Shown: positions 9,398 to 18,395, counted from the first letter of the stretch. The stretch is DNA of 64,000 nt from an uncultured Microbulbifer sp. (GCF_947489355.1 NZ_CANLDD010000011.1:1-64000); one strand, 5' to 3'. Notes: generated by a model not told the origin, from the letters alone. Translations and numbers: made by a program.

Positions 9398-9910
9398 ATG
9401 AAATACTTCGCACTCCTTGCCGTGCTACTGCTAATAGGAAGCGGATCATTCATGCTTCTGCCCACTTCAATTGGCAAGCCTGTTTTGTCTCCGCCGCAAT
9501 GGTTGCACCCGGATACATTCACCAGCGCAAAACAACAGGCTCAAGACACCATAAAGGCACTACAGGCCCAACTACACAAGGCCGCGATACGCACCCCAGC
9601 GCTGGCGGAATCCAGCAATTCCCTACAGCGTGAAGCACCCAATACAACCACCACCGAAGTGTTTACCTGGCGGGACCGGGAAGGCAACTGGCACTTCTCC
9701 GATACGGTGCCGGAGGGGCTTGGCAGATCTGTGCGCATACACAGAATAAAACCCATCAATACAGTGCCCGTCACAGAAACCTCCCCCAGCGCGGCGCAAC
9801 GACCGCAAGAGCACTTCCCCCCTGGGGACAGTGTTTCCGATCTGCTAAAAGAGATCCAGGCACTGCAAAAAAAACGCCAGCAACACCAACAGGCGCTCGA
9901 CAACCTCTGA
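9398..9910 (+). CDS. DUF4124-domain envelope protein
   Basis: This 170-residue protein is anchored or exported through an N-terminal hydrophobic helix (YFALLAVLLLIGSGSFMLL). The middle carries the DUF4124 signature VFTWRDREGNWHFSDTVPEG around residues 86-105, a short beta-meander seen in many proteobacterial periplasmic proteins. The C-terminal 30 residues are a charged helix (LLKEIQALQKKRQQHQQAL) that should form a coiled coil. A good ribosome site (GAGGGA) precedes the ATG. The biochemical role of DUF4124 is unknown. It follows the Nudix gene after 51 bases and may be co-transcribed. Confidence 0.78.
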   Translation: MKYFALLAVLLLIGSGSFMLLPTSIGKPVLSPPQWLHPDTFTSAKQQAQDTIKALQAQLHKAAIRTPALAESSNSLQREAPNTTTTEVFTWRDREGNWHFSDTVPEGLGRSVRIHRIKPINTVPVTETSPSAAQRPQEHFPPGDSVSDLLKEIQALQKKRQQHQQALDNL

Positions 9911-9951
9911 CCTTGCGAACTCGCCGAGATCTGAGGGCTTGCGTCCGGTTT

Positions 9952-10278
9952 TTATCGGCTGGGACCACAGCGCTCGTCCAAACGCCACAGGTCAAAGGCT
10001 GGCTCCTCGTAGGGATGCGCTTCATACAGGGCCGCCAGCGCCGCATCCACGCAGGTTTCGGCACACACCATTTCCACCCGGTACTCCGCCACCTCTTCCA
10101 CCTGCCCGGATTCGCCCAGAAACGGCTGACTGCCTGGCTGCGGGCGGAACTGGCCGCTGCCCAGCACCTGCCAGCAGCAGTGATCATAATCGCCAATACG
10201 CCCCGCACCCGCTGTAAACAATGCTTGTTTTACCGCTGCCAAATGTGTTTCGGGAATATAGATACAGAGTTTATACAT
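9952..10278 (-). CDS. Stand-alone NIF3/YqfO-type C-terminal domain protein
   Basis: This 108-residue protein matches the small domain that is inserted in the NIF3-like YqfO metalloproteins and also occurs alone in gammaproteobacteria (COG3323-like). Seen features are the opening strand YKLCIYIPETHLAAVKQALFTAGAG, the conserved GDYDHCCWQVLGSGQFRP and the closing HPYEEPAFDLWRL. The domain has a CutA1/PII-like ferredoxin fold; its job is unknown. Total length is that of the free-standing form, so it is not a fragment. It sits 109 bases beyond the ybbN stop and is separated from it by an intrinsic terminator. Confidence 0.8.
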   Translation of the reverse strand: MYKLCIYIPETHLAAVKQALFTAGAGRIGDYDHCCWQVLGSGQFRPQPGSQPFLGESGQVEEVAEYRVEMVCAETCVDAALAALYEAHPYEEPAFDLWRLDERCGPSR

Positions 10279-10326
10279 TGGAGAGAATCACATTGAAAAC
10301 ACCACACGGCACAGCAGTGTACCACT

Positions 10327-10354
10327 CAAAAAGCAGGGGGCGTTCAGCCCCCGC
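10327..10354 (-). terminator. Intrinsic terminator downstream of the YbbN-type thioredoxin gene
   Basis: Read on the minus strand, a GC-rich stem (GCGGGGGC, loop TGAA, then GCCCCCTGC with one bulged base) is followed by TTTTTGAG. It lies 34 bases past the stop of the thioredoxin gene, as expected for a factor-independent terminator. Confidence 0.75.
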
Positions 10355-10387
10355 TACAGCCCAGTCAAACGCTGTTTATAAGCGCAT

Positions 10388-11242
10388 TTAGAACATCATG
10401 GTCATCAGCTTGCGCTGGTATTGGGTGGCAACCGGATCGCCGGCGCCCAGGCTTTTCACGATATCCAGAAAGGTCTGCTTGGCAGCACCGTCGGCAAAGT
10501 GCATATCCCGGCGCAGAATATCCAGCAGCAGCTCCAGTGCTTCCTGGTGGCGGTCGGCCTGGCTGTACTGCACGGCCAGTTGATAAGCGGCGTCACCGTC
10601 TTGGGGGTTTTCCTTCAGCGCTTTCTGCAGGGCCTGGATTTCCGGCGTATCCGCCGCCTGTTGCTTTAATTCCAGCTGTGCCATCAGTTGCTGGTATTCG
10701 GCATCCTGATCAGCGAGCAGGATTTTCCCCAGTACCGTGCCCGCTTCCTGAGCGCGGTTCTGCTCAAGTAATAGCGCCGCCAATTGCTTGGCAATATCCA
10801 CGCGCTCAGTGGACTCACTGTAGGCCTGGCGCAATAGCGGCAGGGCCGCACCTTTGTTCCCCTCAGCGATCAACGCCTGTGCCTGCTGCAGTTTGATGTC
10901 CCAGGGTTTGGGCAGGTACTTGTCAAGCATTTCGCGAATCTGTGACTCCGGCTGCACACCGGTGAAGCCATCTGCCGGCTGACCGTCTTTGAGCAGCATC
11001 ACGGTGGGTAGGCTGCGCACGCCCAATTGCCCTGCGAGCATCTGCTCAGTATCCGCATTCACCTTGGCCAACAGGAACTGGCCGGCGTACTCATTTGCCA
11101 GCTTTTCCAGCACCGGCATCAATTGCTTGCAGGGCTCACACCAGTCGGCCCAGAAGTCCACCACCACCGGGCGCTGCATGGATTCTTCAATCAGTACCTG
11201 CTGGGCGTTGTCCGCCGTTACATCAATAATAAATTCGTTCAC
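10388..11242 (-). CDS. ybbN: Thioredoxin-TPR co-chaperone, CnoX/YbbN family
   Basis: This protein joins an N-terminal thioredoxin domain (residues 1-110) to four or so TPR-like helix pairs (residues 115-284), the layout of CnoX, which protects proteins from over-oxidation and hands them to GroEL. Here the thioredoxin site is a full WCEPC (C35 and C38), unlike the E. coli protein, which lacks the CXXC pair. It may therefore also reduce disulfides, as redox-active relatives do. The best start is the GTG at 11242, placed 5 bases after a perfect AGGAG; the frame opens two codons earlier at another GTG that overlaps this site. It is transcribed alone and ended by a strong hairpin. Confidence 0.88.
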   Translation of the reverse strand: MNEFIIDVTADNAQQVLIEESMQRPVVVDFWADWCEPCKQLMPVLEKLANEYAGQFLLAKVNADTEQMLAGQLGVRSLPTVMLLKDGQPADGFTGVQPESQIREMLDKYLPKPWDIKLQQAQALIAEGNKGAALPLLRQAYSESTERVDIAKQLAALLLEQNRAQEAGTVLGKILLADQDAEYQQLMAQLELKQQAADTPEIQALQKALKENPQDGDAAYQLAVQYSQADRHQEALELLLDILRRDMHFADGAAKQTFLDIVKSLGAGDPVATQYQRKLMTMMF

Positions 11243-11469
11243 AACCACTCCTGAGTTGAGTTTGTCCGCGCATAATTTTACAGGGAATTTGGTGAATATT
11301 AGCCCAGCGATTCAGCCGGTTTTACAGAATCTCTTCGATCGTCGCCTTTATATTGCCAGTGCAAGCATGTGGGGCCGTCTGGCTTTCAAAAGCTCGTGCC
11401 AGCCCATTTGCGGGAGTGACACCCCGCGTTTATCCCATTGACCCCGCTACCTGTTTGCCAATAGCGTTA

Positions 11470-11850
11470 CTAGCGGTACAAACTCTCTACTCCGTAAGCC
11501 AGCTGCAGGGATTGCCGCTCCGCCTTGCGCAGGCCTTTCACCACCAGCCCATAGGATCGATCCGCCATCCGCTCGATTTCAAAGTCCGGCACACTGCCAT
11601 CCAACAATACGGTATTCCAGTGCTTCTTGTTCATATGGTACCCCGGCAGCACACCAGAAAAGATATCCCGCAGAGCCTGGGCCTCATCCGGGTCGCATTT
11701 TAAATTGGTGGCATCCACTCCGCGATAATCCCCGAGCGTAGCAAACATCCGCCCCCGGATTTTGAACACCGCCACCGCCGGGCCAAAGGGAAAGTCCTCC
11801 ATGGCCTCAGGGCGGGAGAGCAGATAATCCCGCAATGCCGCTCTGTGCAT
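11470..11850 (-). CDS. MmcQ/YjbR-family protein
   Basis: This 126-residue protein belongs to the MmcQ/YjbR family, small proteins with a CyaY-like fold often listed as DNA-binding. The start HRAALRDYLLSRPEAMEDFPFGPAVAVFKIRGRMFATL and the later GYHMNKKHWNTVLLDGSVPDFEIERMADRSYGLVVKGL are both typical. The physiological role is not established. It ends 222 bases from the thioredoxin gene and begins 8 bases after the end of the upstream peptidase-like gene, so both probably share a transcript. Confidence 0.85.
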   Translation of the reverse strand: MHRAALRDYLLSRPEAMEDFPFGPAVAVFKIRGRMFATLGDYRGVDATNLKCDPDEAQALRDIFSGVLPGYHMNKKHWNTVLLDGSVPDFEIERMADRSYGLVVKGLRKAERQSLQLAYGVESLYR

Positions 11851-11858
11851 TCTATTTC

Positions 11859-13226
11859 CTACCAGTTCAGGGAGGATGGCAGACGCGGCGAAGACAGCAA
11901 CCTGGCAAAGCGTTGCCAGCGCTCATCGCCATCCTTTGCGCCATTTTCGACATAATCCGCCACCAGTTTCTTGCCCCAGTTGTAGTTGATCACATAAGCG
12001 CCATAGGCGTCGACAAAGTCTTTGCGCTGCTTCGCCTTGGCCGGGCTCATCAGGGTGTACTTCTCAAACAGTGGCGCTACTTGATCGCCTTCGATCTCGC
12101 CATCGATATATTGGCGCGCAATTTCATTGCCGGCAAAACCGAGTTTCTCCACCAGCGCCATCACCTGGTCGTATTTCCCGGCACTGGCCGGGTCCAGGCC
12201 CGCCAGGGGATAGAGCACCTCCATCTCAAAGCGGGCCTTCTCCCCACCGGGAAAAGCCAGGTCGATACCGTAATTAGCGCTCCCTTCCGCAACCAGCGAC
12301 TGCGGACTGAACAATGGGTAGACACTGTACTCCACCCAGCCGCGCGTTTTCACCAGCGACTGCTCCAGCAGCGCATTGTAGGTGTGGTGACCGGGATAGC
12401 CCTCGTGGCAGCCCAGGTCAATGGCGCGATCAATGGTGATCGGCAGGCCCCGATTGACCTGGATCAGGCTCTGGGCACCGCCCTGGTACCAGTTGTAACC
12501 ACTCCAGGGTTTGTCGCTGACATATTCCAGCACGAAGTTTTCGTTGTCCGGCAGGGAGATATGCTCCTTGGTGCGCCGCCGGCACTCCTCGATCGCCGCC
12601 CCAAACACCGCCTGCAGTTTGTCTGCGGGTATTTCAAATCCCTGCCGGAACGTCTGCACGCGTGCACTCAGGGGCCGGTCTCCAGGCAACAGCGTGTCCA
12701 GCTCCAGCAGTAAGGGCTCGAAGCTGGCGAGGTCCCGTTTGGGAGGCTCGGTATCGTAGAGCTGACGCGCTTCATTGGCAAAACTGCGCTCACCCGGCCC
12801 GGCGAGGCTGCGCGCGTGAGCCACCAGAGCACGCAATTGGGTTTTCAAATAGTGCCGGCGCAGGTCGTCACTGGACCCCTGTAACTCTGCCTGTACCGGC
12901 AACCGCAGCAGCAGCTCCCGGCCACGCTCGGCAATCTGTGCCGGGCTCGCCCCATCGAGGGCCGCCTGTTCCCGCCAGGCCGCCGGACCGTAATAGGCAT
13001 CCACGTAATGCTTGTCGTGGTTGCCCAGTGCCAATACCAACTGTACATACTCCGTGGCAATGCTATCCATGTCTGTGCCTTCGTTTTTCTCTTCTGCCAC
13101 CGGCTCCAATGCACCCCGCTGAGTTTTCACTCCGGTTTCCCCGCTGGCTTTGCCTTCGCAGGCACCCAGAAACAGTGCCGCTATCAGTAAAGGCCACAGG
13201 CGCAGCCCATTTACCACTCGCTGCAT
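11859..13226 (-). CDS. DUF885-like putative zinc peptidase, lipoprotein
   Basis: The protein has a lipoprotein signal (LWPLLIAALFLGAC) and then an all-helical region of about 420 residues. Around residue 275 it carries GCHEGYPGHH, which resembles the HExxxGHH-type zinc motif of DUF885 proteins (usually HEAIPGHH), and further on a glutamate-containing EGSANYGIDLAFP that could supply a third ligand. This points to a metallopeptidase-like fold; activity is inferred. The ATG at 13226 has a clear GGGGAG ribosome site 7-8 bases before it and puts the signal at the very start. An in-frame ATG at 13253 also has a plausible site. It lies 100 bases downstream of nhaA and 8 bases before the MmcQ gene. 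Confidence 0.75.
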   Translation of the reverse strand: MQRVVNGLRLWPLLIAALFLGACEGKASGETGVKTQRGALEPVAEEKNEGTDMDSIATEYVQLVLALGNHDKHYVDAYYGPAAWREQAALDGASPAQIAERGRELLLRLPVQAELQGSSDDLRRHYLKTQLRALVAHARSLAGPGERSFANEARQLYDTEPPKRDLASFEPLLLELDTLLPGDRPLSARVQTFRQGFEIPADKLQAVFGAAIEECRRRTKEHISLPDNENFVLEYVSDKPWSGYNWYQGGAQSLIQVNRGLPITIDRAIDLGCHEGYPGHHTYNALLEQSLVKTRGWVEYSVYPLFSPQSLVAEGSANYGIDLAFPGGEKARFEMEVLYPLAGLDPASAGKYDQVMALVEKLGFAGNEIARQYIDGEIEGDQVAPLFEKYTLMSPAKAKQRKDFVDAYGAYVINYNWGKKLVADYVENGAKDGDERWQRFARLLSSPRLPSSLNW

Positions 13227-13325
13227 GATTGTCGCTCCCCAGGTTCGTTTCATACGTATTTTGACCTCAAAGTTGTTCTGAGGGGACCCCCGGTGGCAAT
13301 GGGGGCTGTAGGGTGACAAGTTCAC

Positions 13326-14798
13326 TCAGCCCGGCCTGCCGGTGCGCTCGTTCACGCTATCCGCTTTTGACGCTGCACCGTCACCCACCTGGTGCTGACT
13401 TTCTCCCACCCCCGGCTCAAATTCCTCGCACACCGGCGCATTGCGCAGCACCAGGAAACCGGCAATGCCGGCGATCACCGAGGCCAGTAGAATGCCCGCC
13501 TTGGCCTGGATCAGCAGATCGTACTGGTTGTTGAAGGCCAACTCGGCAATAAAGATGGACATGGTGAAACCGATACCACCGAGCAGCGCCACTCCGACAA
13601 TATGCTGGAAGTTCGCCGACTTGGGCAACCTGCCCCAGCCCAGTTTCCAGCCGATCCAGGTGGCCCCCACAATGCCCACCAGTTTGCCCAAAACCAATCC
13701 GGCAATAACCCCCAATGTCACCGGGTTGACGACTGCACTGGAGCTGGTAAAGCTGTCGAAGGGAATGCCCGCATTGGCCAGGGCAAAAATGGGAATGACC
13801 AGAAAACCCACTGGGGTGTGCAAGCGGGTTTCCATGCGCTGCAGGGGCGATTGGGCCAGGTTTACCCCATTGCCAAGAGCCATCACCCGCGCGCGCAAGG
13901 CGTCGTTGGCAATGATTTTGTCACCGGGGCGAAAGCAGCGGTCGAAACTGCGGATAATATCTTTCACAAAGGTACTGAAGGCCACCGGATCATATTTCGG
14001 TTTGGCCGGTAACGCCATGGCGGTAATCACACCGGCAATGGTGGCATGCACCCCGGCCAGGTAAAACTCATACCACAGTAATATCCCCACAAACACATAG
14101 GCCGGGGAGCGGCGTACGCCCGCCGCTTTCAGCAGCCACATAATCACTATGAGGCTGCCCGCTGCAATCAGCGCCGCAACATTCACCTGCTCGGTATACC
14201 AGATCGCAATCACCAGAATTGCGCCCAGGTCGTCCACAATCGCAAGGGCCACCAGGAAGGTCACCACCGCACGGGGCACCCGATTGCCCAGCAACGCAAT
14301 ACAGCCCACAGCAAAGGCGATATCCGTGGCCATGGGAATGCCCCAACCACGCTCTCCCTCGCCGCCGGCGTTAAAGGCGACGTAAATCAGGGCTGGCACC
14401 AGCATACCGCCAATCGCCGCCATTACCGGCAGAACTGCCTGGCGCAGATCGGACAGCTCGCCCACCATAAATTCACGCTTCAATTCCAGGCCCACAAGGA
14501 AGAAAAAGATGGCCATCAGGCCATCGTTGATCCAGTGGTGCAGGGATAGGGAAAACGCCCAGTCCCCGGCACTGAGACTGATCGGCATATGCAGCAGGTG
14601 CTTGTAGGCATCCTGCAGAGGGGAGTTGGCGATAATCAGTGCCGCCAGCGCGGAAAGCATCAGTAAAATACCACTGCTGCTTTGGCGGTGGATAAATTCC
14701 TCAAAGGGGGTCACCAGGCGCCCAAAGGCCCCTTCCAGCGGTGCCTCAAAGACTTTCCCCTTGCGAATCTTGAACTTATCCAAAATGCTTTTTGCCAT
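13326..14798 (-). CDS. nhaA: Na+/H+ antiporter NhaA, extended form
   Basis: NhaA expels sodium (or lithium) from the cytoplasm in exchange for two protons. The sodium site is intact: the aspartate of MATDIAFA (D159) and the pair in ALAIVDDLGAIL (D189, D190). The protein has 490 residues against about 390 in E. coli. The surplus is a 40-residue charged N-terminus, a roughly 45-residue hydrophilic insertion between helices (FSTFVKDIIRSFDRCFRPGD to QRMETRL), and a 40-residue acidic tail. Such longer NhaA proteins are known from marine bacteria. It is divergent from tlyA, and a sodium-rich habitat would suit it. Confidence 0.93.
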   Translation of the reverse strand: MAKSILDKFKIRKGKVFEAPLEGAFGRLVTPFEEFIHRQSSSGILLMLSALAALIIANSPLQDAYKHLLHMPISLSAGDWAFSLSLHHWINDGLMAIFFFLVGLELKREFMVGELSDLRQAVLPVMAAIGGMLVPALIYVAFNAGGEGERGWGIPMATDIAFAVGCIALLGNRVPRAVVTFLVALAIVDDLGAILVIAIWYTEQVNVAALIAAGSLIVIMWLLKAAGVRRSPAYVFVGILLWYEFYLAGVHATIAGVITAMALPAKPKYDPVAFSTFVKDIIRSFDRCFRPGDKIIANDALRARVMALGNGVNLAQSPLQRMETRLHTPVGFLVIPIFALANAGIPFDSFTSSSAVVNPVTLGVIAGLVLGKLVGIVGATWIGWKLGWGRLPKSANFQHIVGVALLGGIGFTMSIFIAELAFNNQYDLLIQAKAGILLASVIAGIAGFLVLRNAPVCEEFEPGVGESQHQVGDGAASKADSVNERTGRPG

Positions 14799-14924
14799 TG
14801 GCTGACATCCTTATTTTCAAGGTTCGGCCCCACAAAAACCAGGGCTGCTCTTCTACCTATGGGAGCCAGAGGTTAGCATGCCCTCTGTATCCTTAACCAT
14901 CCTGACAGGATTTCGCGATCAGCC

Positions 14925-15680
14925 ATGACCCGCCTGGACCAGCTCCTTGTACAGCGCAACCTCGCCAATTCCCGTACCCACGCGAAAAAACTTGTAGATG
15001 CGGGCAGGGTCCTGTTTTCGGAGGGCGGCCCTTTAGCGCCCGCCCGCAAAGCGGGACAATCCGTCAGTGCGCACTGCGCGCTGGAAGTTAGCCCCCTGCC
15101 AGAGGACCGATATGTTTCCCGCGCCGGCTTGAAACTGGCCGCGATTCTCGACCACACCGGGCTGGACCCCAAGGGCTGGCAGGCACTGGATGTGGGCTGC
15201 TCCACCGGTGGTTTCAGTGACTGCCTGTTGCAACGGGGTGCCACCTCGGTGGTGGGGGTGGATGTGGGACGGGACCAGCTGGCGCAGCAACTACTCGACG
15301 ATCCGCGCATGCACTTATTCGAGGGCGTTAACGCCCGTCAACTGACCGCCTCCCAGATGGCGCCTTACGCGGACAACGGCTTCGACGCCATCGTGGTGGA
15401 TGTTTCCTTTATCTCCCAATCGCTGATCCTGCCGCAGCTGCCCCCACTGCTGAAACCCACCGGACAATTGTTGAGCCTGATCAAACCACAGTTCGAAGTG
15501 GGCCCTGCGGGCATCGGCAAAGGCGGCCTGGTGCGCGATGCGAAACTCTACCGCCCGGTGCGCGAACGGATAACCCGTTTGATCCTGGCGCTGGGGCTCG
15601 AAGTCAGGGAATATATTGAAAGCCCAATTAAAGGAGGCGATGGCAATCGGGAGTTTTTACTTTGGGCGGTGCCTGTTTGA
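14925..15680 (+). CDS. tlyA: TlyA-family rRNA 2'-O-methyltransferase / hemolysin-like protein
   Basis: The 251-residue protein has an N-terminal S4 RNA-binding domain (TRLDQLLVQRNLANSRTHAKKLVDAGRV) and a FtsJ-like methyltransferase domain. The SAM loop reads LDVGCSTGGFSDCLLQRGA, and the K-D-K-E catalytic set is visible in SRAGLKL, VVDVSFIS, LIKPQFE and GNREFLL. In mycobacteria TlyA methylates 16S and 23S rRNA at cytidines; in proteobacteria the target is less studied, and the haemolysin label is historical. It stands alone, divergent from nhaA. Confidence 0.9.
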   Translation: MTRLDQLLVQRNLANSRTHAKKLVDAGRVLFSEGGPLAPARKAGQSVSAHCALEVSPLPEDRYVSRAGLKLAAILDHTGLDPKGWQALDVGCSTGGFSDCLLQRGATSVVGVDVGRDQLAQQLLDDPRMHLFEGVNARQLTASQMAPYADNGFDAIVVDVSFISQSLILPQLPPLLKPTGQLLSLIKPQFEVGPAGIGKGGLVRDAKLYRPVRERITRLILALGLEVREYIESPIKGGDGNREFLLWAVPV

Positions 15681-16094
15681 CAGACAAAAAAAACTGTACA
15701 CAGCCAAAGCACATAATCCAAATTTAGGTGGTCAGGTAATTTAAGGTATTAGTGAAACTCGACGAGTGAGGTGTCCAGCTCACTGCCGCTGATACTGAAC
15801 TCCGCCCCAAGTTGAAACTCAAAAAGTGTATATATCCCGCTTTGCTGCAGCCTCAACCATCGCGAAGAGTAATATATCCATTGTGCGGGTCTTTGTAAGC
15901 CGTGCCGGGTTTGAACAGCAATGAACATGCGTGAAGCCTCAAGCGGGCCTTAGGGTTCTTCGGCCCTGTCACGAAAGGGTTCTATCCCCCGGCGAAATGA
16001 AAACCTCTCTACGCCCCCCCTGGGGGGAGGCACCGATGGGTTCCCACGTTAGAGTGAAGCAGATATAAGAGGCAATTTAAGAGAGAACACAATA
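15681..16094. other. Intergenic region upstream of the amylase gene
   Basis: About 410 bases without a credible gene. Visible are a C-run/G-run palindrome (seven C, one T, six G at 16014-16027), an AT-rich block near 15830-15890 and an AGAGAGAA ribosome site before the amylase ATG. A carbohydrate-responsive operator could lie here, but no known operator sequence is recognisable. Confidence 0.4.
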
Positions 16095-17771
16095 ATGAAA
16101 AAACTGGTCAGCGTGGCCGCCGCACTCTGTCTGATGGGGTTGGGTATGGCAAGTGCAACCGCCGCAGACAAGCGGGTGGTTGGGGCGCAGGTGGACCCTT
16201 TCTGGCGCAATGCGAGCGTCTATTTCCTGTTGCCGGACCGTTTTGCCAACGGCGATCCGGGCAACGACCGCGCTTATGGGCGCAAAGACGATGCCGAGCG
16301 GCTGCGGGGTTTTGCCGGTGGCGATCTCCACGGCGTGCTCGACAAGCTGGAAGCTGGTTATTTTCGCGACCTGGGGGTAACCGCCCTGTGGATGTCCCCG
16401 GTGGTGGAGCAGGTGCAGGGTTACGATGAGGGCGATGGCCGCACCTACGCTTATCACGGCTACTGGCCCCGCGACTGGACAGCGGTGGACGCCAACTTCG
16501 GCAGCGAGGCAGACCTGCGCCGGGTGATTGAAACCGCCCACAGCCAGGGCATCCGTGTATTGCTGGATGTTATTTTGAACCACGCAGGCCCGGTCACCAA
16601 GCGGGACCCTCTGTGGCCCGCGGCCTGGGTGCGCACCGCACCGGTGTGCGACTGGAAAAACTTTGCCGGCAATGTTCACTGCGCGCTCACCAGCAACCTG
16701 CCGGATATCCGCACGGAAAGCGAGCAGCCGGTGGACCTGCCCCCACACCTGGTGGCCAAATGGCGCAGAGAGGGGCGCCTGCAGCAGGAACAACGCGAAT
16801 TGGATGCCTTCTTTGCGCGCACCGGCTACCCGCGCGCGCCCAAGTATTACATCGTCAAGTGGCTCACAGACTGGGTGCGGGAATACGGTGTGGATGGCTT
16901 CCGCGTGGACACAGCCAAGCATGTGGAACCGGAAATCTGGGCGGTGCTGAAGAAAGAGGCCAGCCTGGCACTGGCACAATGGAAGGCAAACCATCCGGAT
17001 AAAAAACCCGATGACCGCGGCTTCTTTATGCTGGGGGAGGTCTACCATTTCGGCGTCGATGACTTCGGGCCCACCAAAGGCAGAGTATACAATTTCGGCG
17101 ACCGGCAAGTGGATTTCTTTGCCTATGGATTCGACAGCCTGATCAATATGGGCTTTGCCCAGCACGCTGCACAATCGCCGCAGGATATTTTTTCCCGCTA
17201 CTCCTCCGCTCTGCATGGAGGCGCCCTGGATGGGCTGGGCGTGCTCAACTACCTGGGTTCGCACGACGATCATCACTCCTTCGACCGCGAGCGCAAACAG
17301 GTCAGGACGGCGGCCCTCAAACTGATGCTGGCGCCGGGCGCCGCGCAGATCTATTACGGCGATGAAATTGCCCGGCCAATGATCGTGAAAGACGCCCGCG
17401 GCGACGCCTCCATGCGCAGCTTGATGAACTGGGAAGACCTGGAACGCAGCTCCACCCAAGCACTTCTCGACCACTGGCGCAAACTGGGACAGTTCCGCCG
17501 CGCCAATCTGGCACTGGGTGCCGGCGAACACAGGAAACTGGCGGACAAACCCTACACTTTCTCGCGCACCCTGGAGGGGGAACCCCCGGTACTGGTCGCC
17601 CTCGGTGTCAAAACCGGTAACAAATCCCTGCCGGTGTACGGTCTGTTTGCCGATGGCACCCTGCTCAAGGACTATTACTCCGGCACTGAGAGCCCGGTGG
17701 CCCAGGGGCGGGTTCATTTCAACACGGACAGCGACCTGCTCCTACTGGGGATCGCCCCTGGACGTGAATAA
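16095..17771 (+). CDS. Exported alpha-amylase, GH13 family (MalS-like)
   Basis: This 558-residue enzyme should cleave alpha-1,4 bonds in starch or maltodextrins in the periplasm or outside the cell. A signal peptide is clear (LVSVAAALCLMGLGMASATAA). GH13 landmarks appear in order: VLLDVILNHAG (region I), DGFRVDTAKHV with the nucleophile D272 (region II), MLGEVY with the acid/base E315 (region III) and YLGSHDDHH with the transition-state aspartate D391 (region IV). The long loop carrying CDW...CALTSNLPDI and the overall layout are close to periplasmic MalS-type amylases. No maltose transport or regulator genes adjoin it, apart from a LysR remnant downstream. Confidence 0.9.
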   Translation: MKKLVSVAAALCLMGLGMASATAADKRVVGAQVDPFWRNASVYFLLPDRFANGDPGNDRAYGRKDDAERLRGFAGGDLHGVLDKLEAGYFRDLGVTALWMSPVVEQVQGYDEGDGRTYAYHGYWPRDWTAVDANFGSEADLRRVIETAHSQGIRVLLDVILNHAGPVTKRDPLWPAAWVRTAPVCDWKNFAGNVHCALTSNLPDIRTESEQPVDLPPHLVAKWRREGRLQQEQRELDAFFARTGYPRAPKYYIVKWLTDWVREYGVDGFRVDTAKHVEPEIWAVLKKEASLALAQWKANHPDKKPDDRGFFMLGEVYHFGVDDFGPTKGRVYNFGDRQVDFFAYGFDSLINMGFAQHAAQSPQDIFSRYSSALHGGALDGLGVLNYLGSHDDHHSFDRERKQVRTAALKLMLAPGAAQIYYGDEIARPMIVKDARGDASMRSLMNWEDLERSSTQALLDHWRKLGQFRRANLALGAGEHRKLADKPYTFSRTLEGEPPVLVALGVKTGNKSLPVYGLFADGTLLKDYYSGTESPVAQGRVHFNTDSDLLLLGIAPGRE

Positions 17772-17807
17772 TCCGACCGCTTGAGTCCGGCAACCACCCA
17801 GGTTTAA

Positions 17808-18006
17808 GATAAACGTATCAAGCTGCCGGATAAGGTTTTGGGCTTGGTTTATTCTTTTGCCGACTACCGCTCGGCAGGTGGTGAGAAGCAAATTGAATCG
17901 CTCCTGCAGGAATTTACCGAACCGATTGTGGGGATGTATCTGTACTATCCGCAAGAATACAGCTCTGTGAAGCTACTGCGACTGTTTATCGATCACATTC
18001 AGTGGA
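17808..18006 (+). pseudogene. LysR-type regulator, C-terminal remnant
   Basis: A stretch of about 65 codons reads KLPDKVLGLVYSFADYRS, then LLQEFTEPIVGMYLYYP and SSVKLLRLFIDHI. This is the pattern of the end of a LysR effector-binding domain (short loop, LLxxF, xxYP, then KxRxFIDFI). No start codon, no helix-turn-helix and no upstream part exist; an in-frame stop lies directly before it. It is a decayed leftover of a regulator gene and cannot bind DNA. Confidence 0.5.
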
Positions 18007-18024
18007 GCGGATGCTGCAAGGTGC

Positions 18025-18059
18025 CGGCCTTCCACCGGCTCGGGGCAATCGCCCTTGGC
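18025..18059. repeat. Short repeat of the PEPVEG-encoding type
   Basis: The minus strand reads GDCPEPVEGR in one frame. This is the accidental translation of a short palindromic repeat family found across many bacteria. Only one copy was noticed here, so the assignment is weak. The GC-rich 18010-18395 stretch around it contains no credible gene. Confidence 0.3.
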
Positions 18060-18395
18060 ACTGTTTCCCCGCGAATCAGGCAGAGTGTGTCGCGGTCGTG
18101 TCGTGCCATTGGATACCCCCCGCAAGGTTACTCTGCCCCGCACTACGGGAGGTTGCACTTACTACTCAATGTCGGTCTCTCCCGACTGTCACACCATTGG
18201 GCAGGTGTCACCCCATCCCGTCTACTCAACCCGACCCGAACAACACCACTACGGAAAAAACCCTTTTGCTGTGTGCCGCCCTGTGCAGCAGGCGTGTGCA
18301 TCGGCACGCCTCGTGTCTGCCTGGGTCCTCCCCGGGGAGGCCCCCAGCGCACAACCACCTCTCTCTCAACCAACCCGCGCCTGCGGCGCAGTTAC

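Noticed and set aside
16077-17717. 546-codon minus-strand frame opposite the amylase gene
   Set aside because: It mirrors the GC-rich amylase codons exactly; all conserved motifs are on the plus strand.
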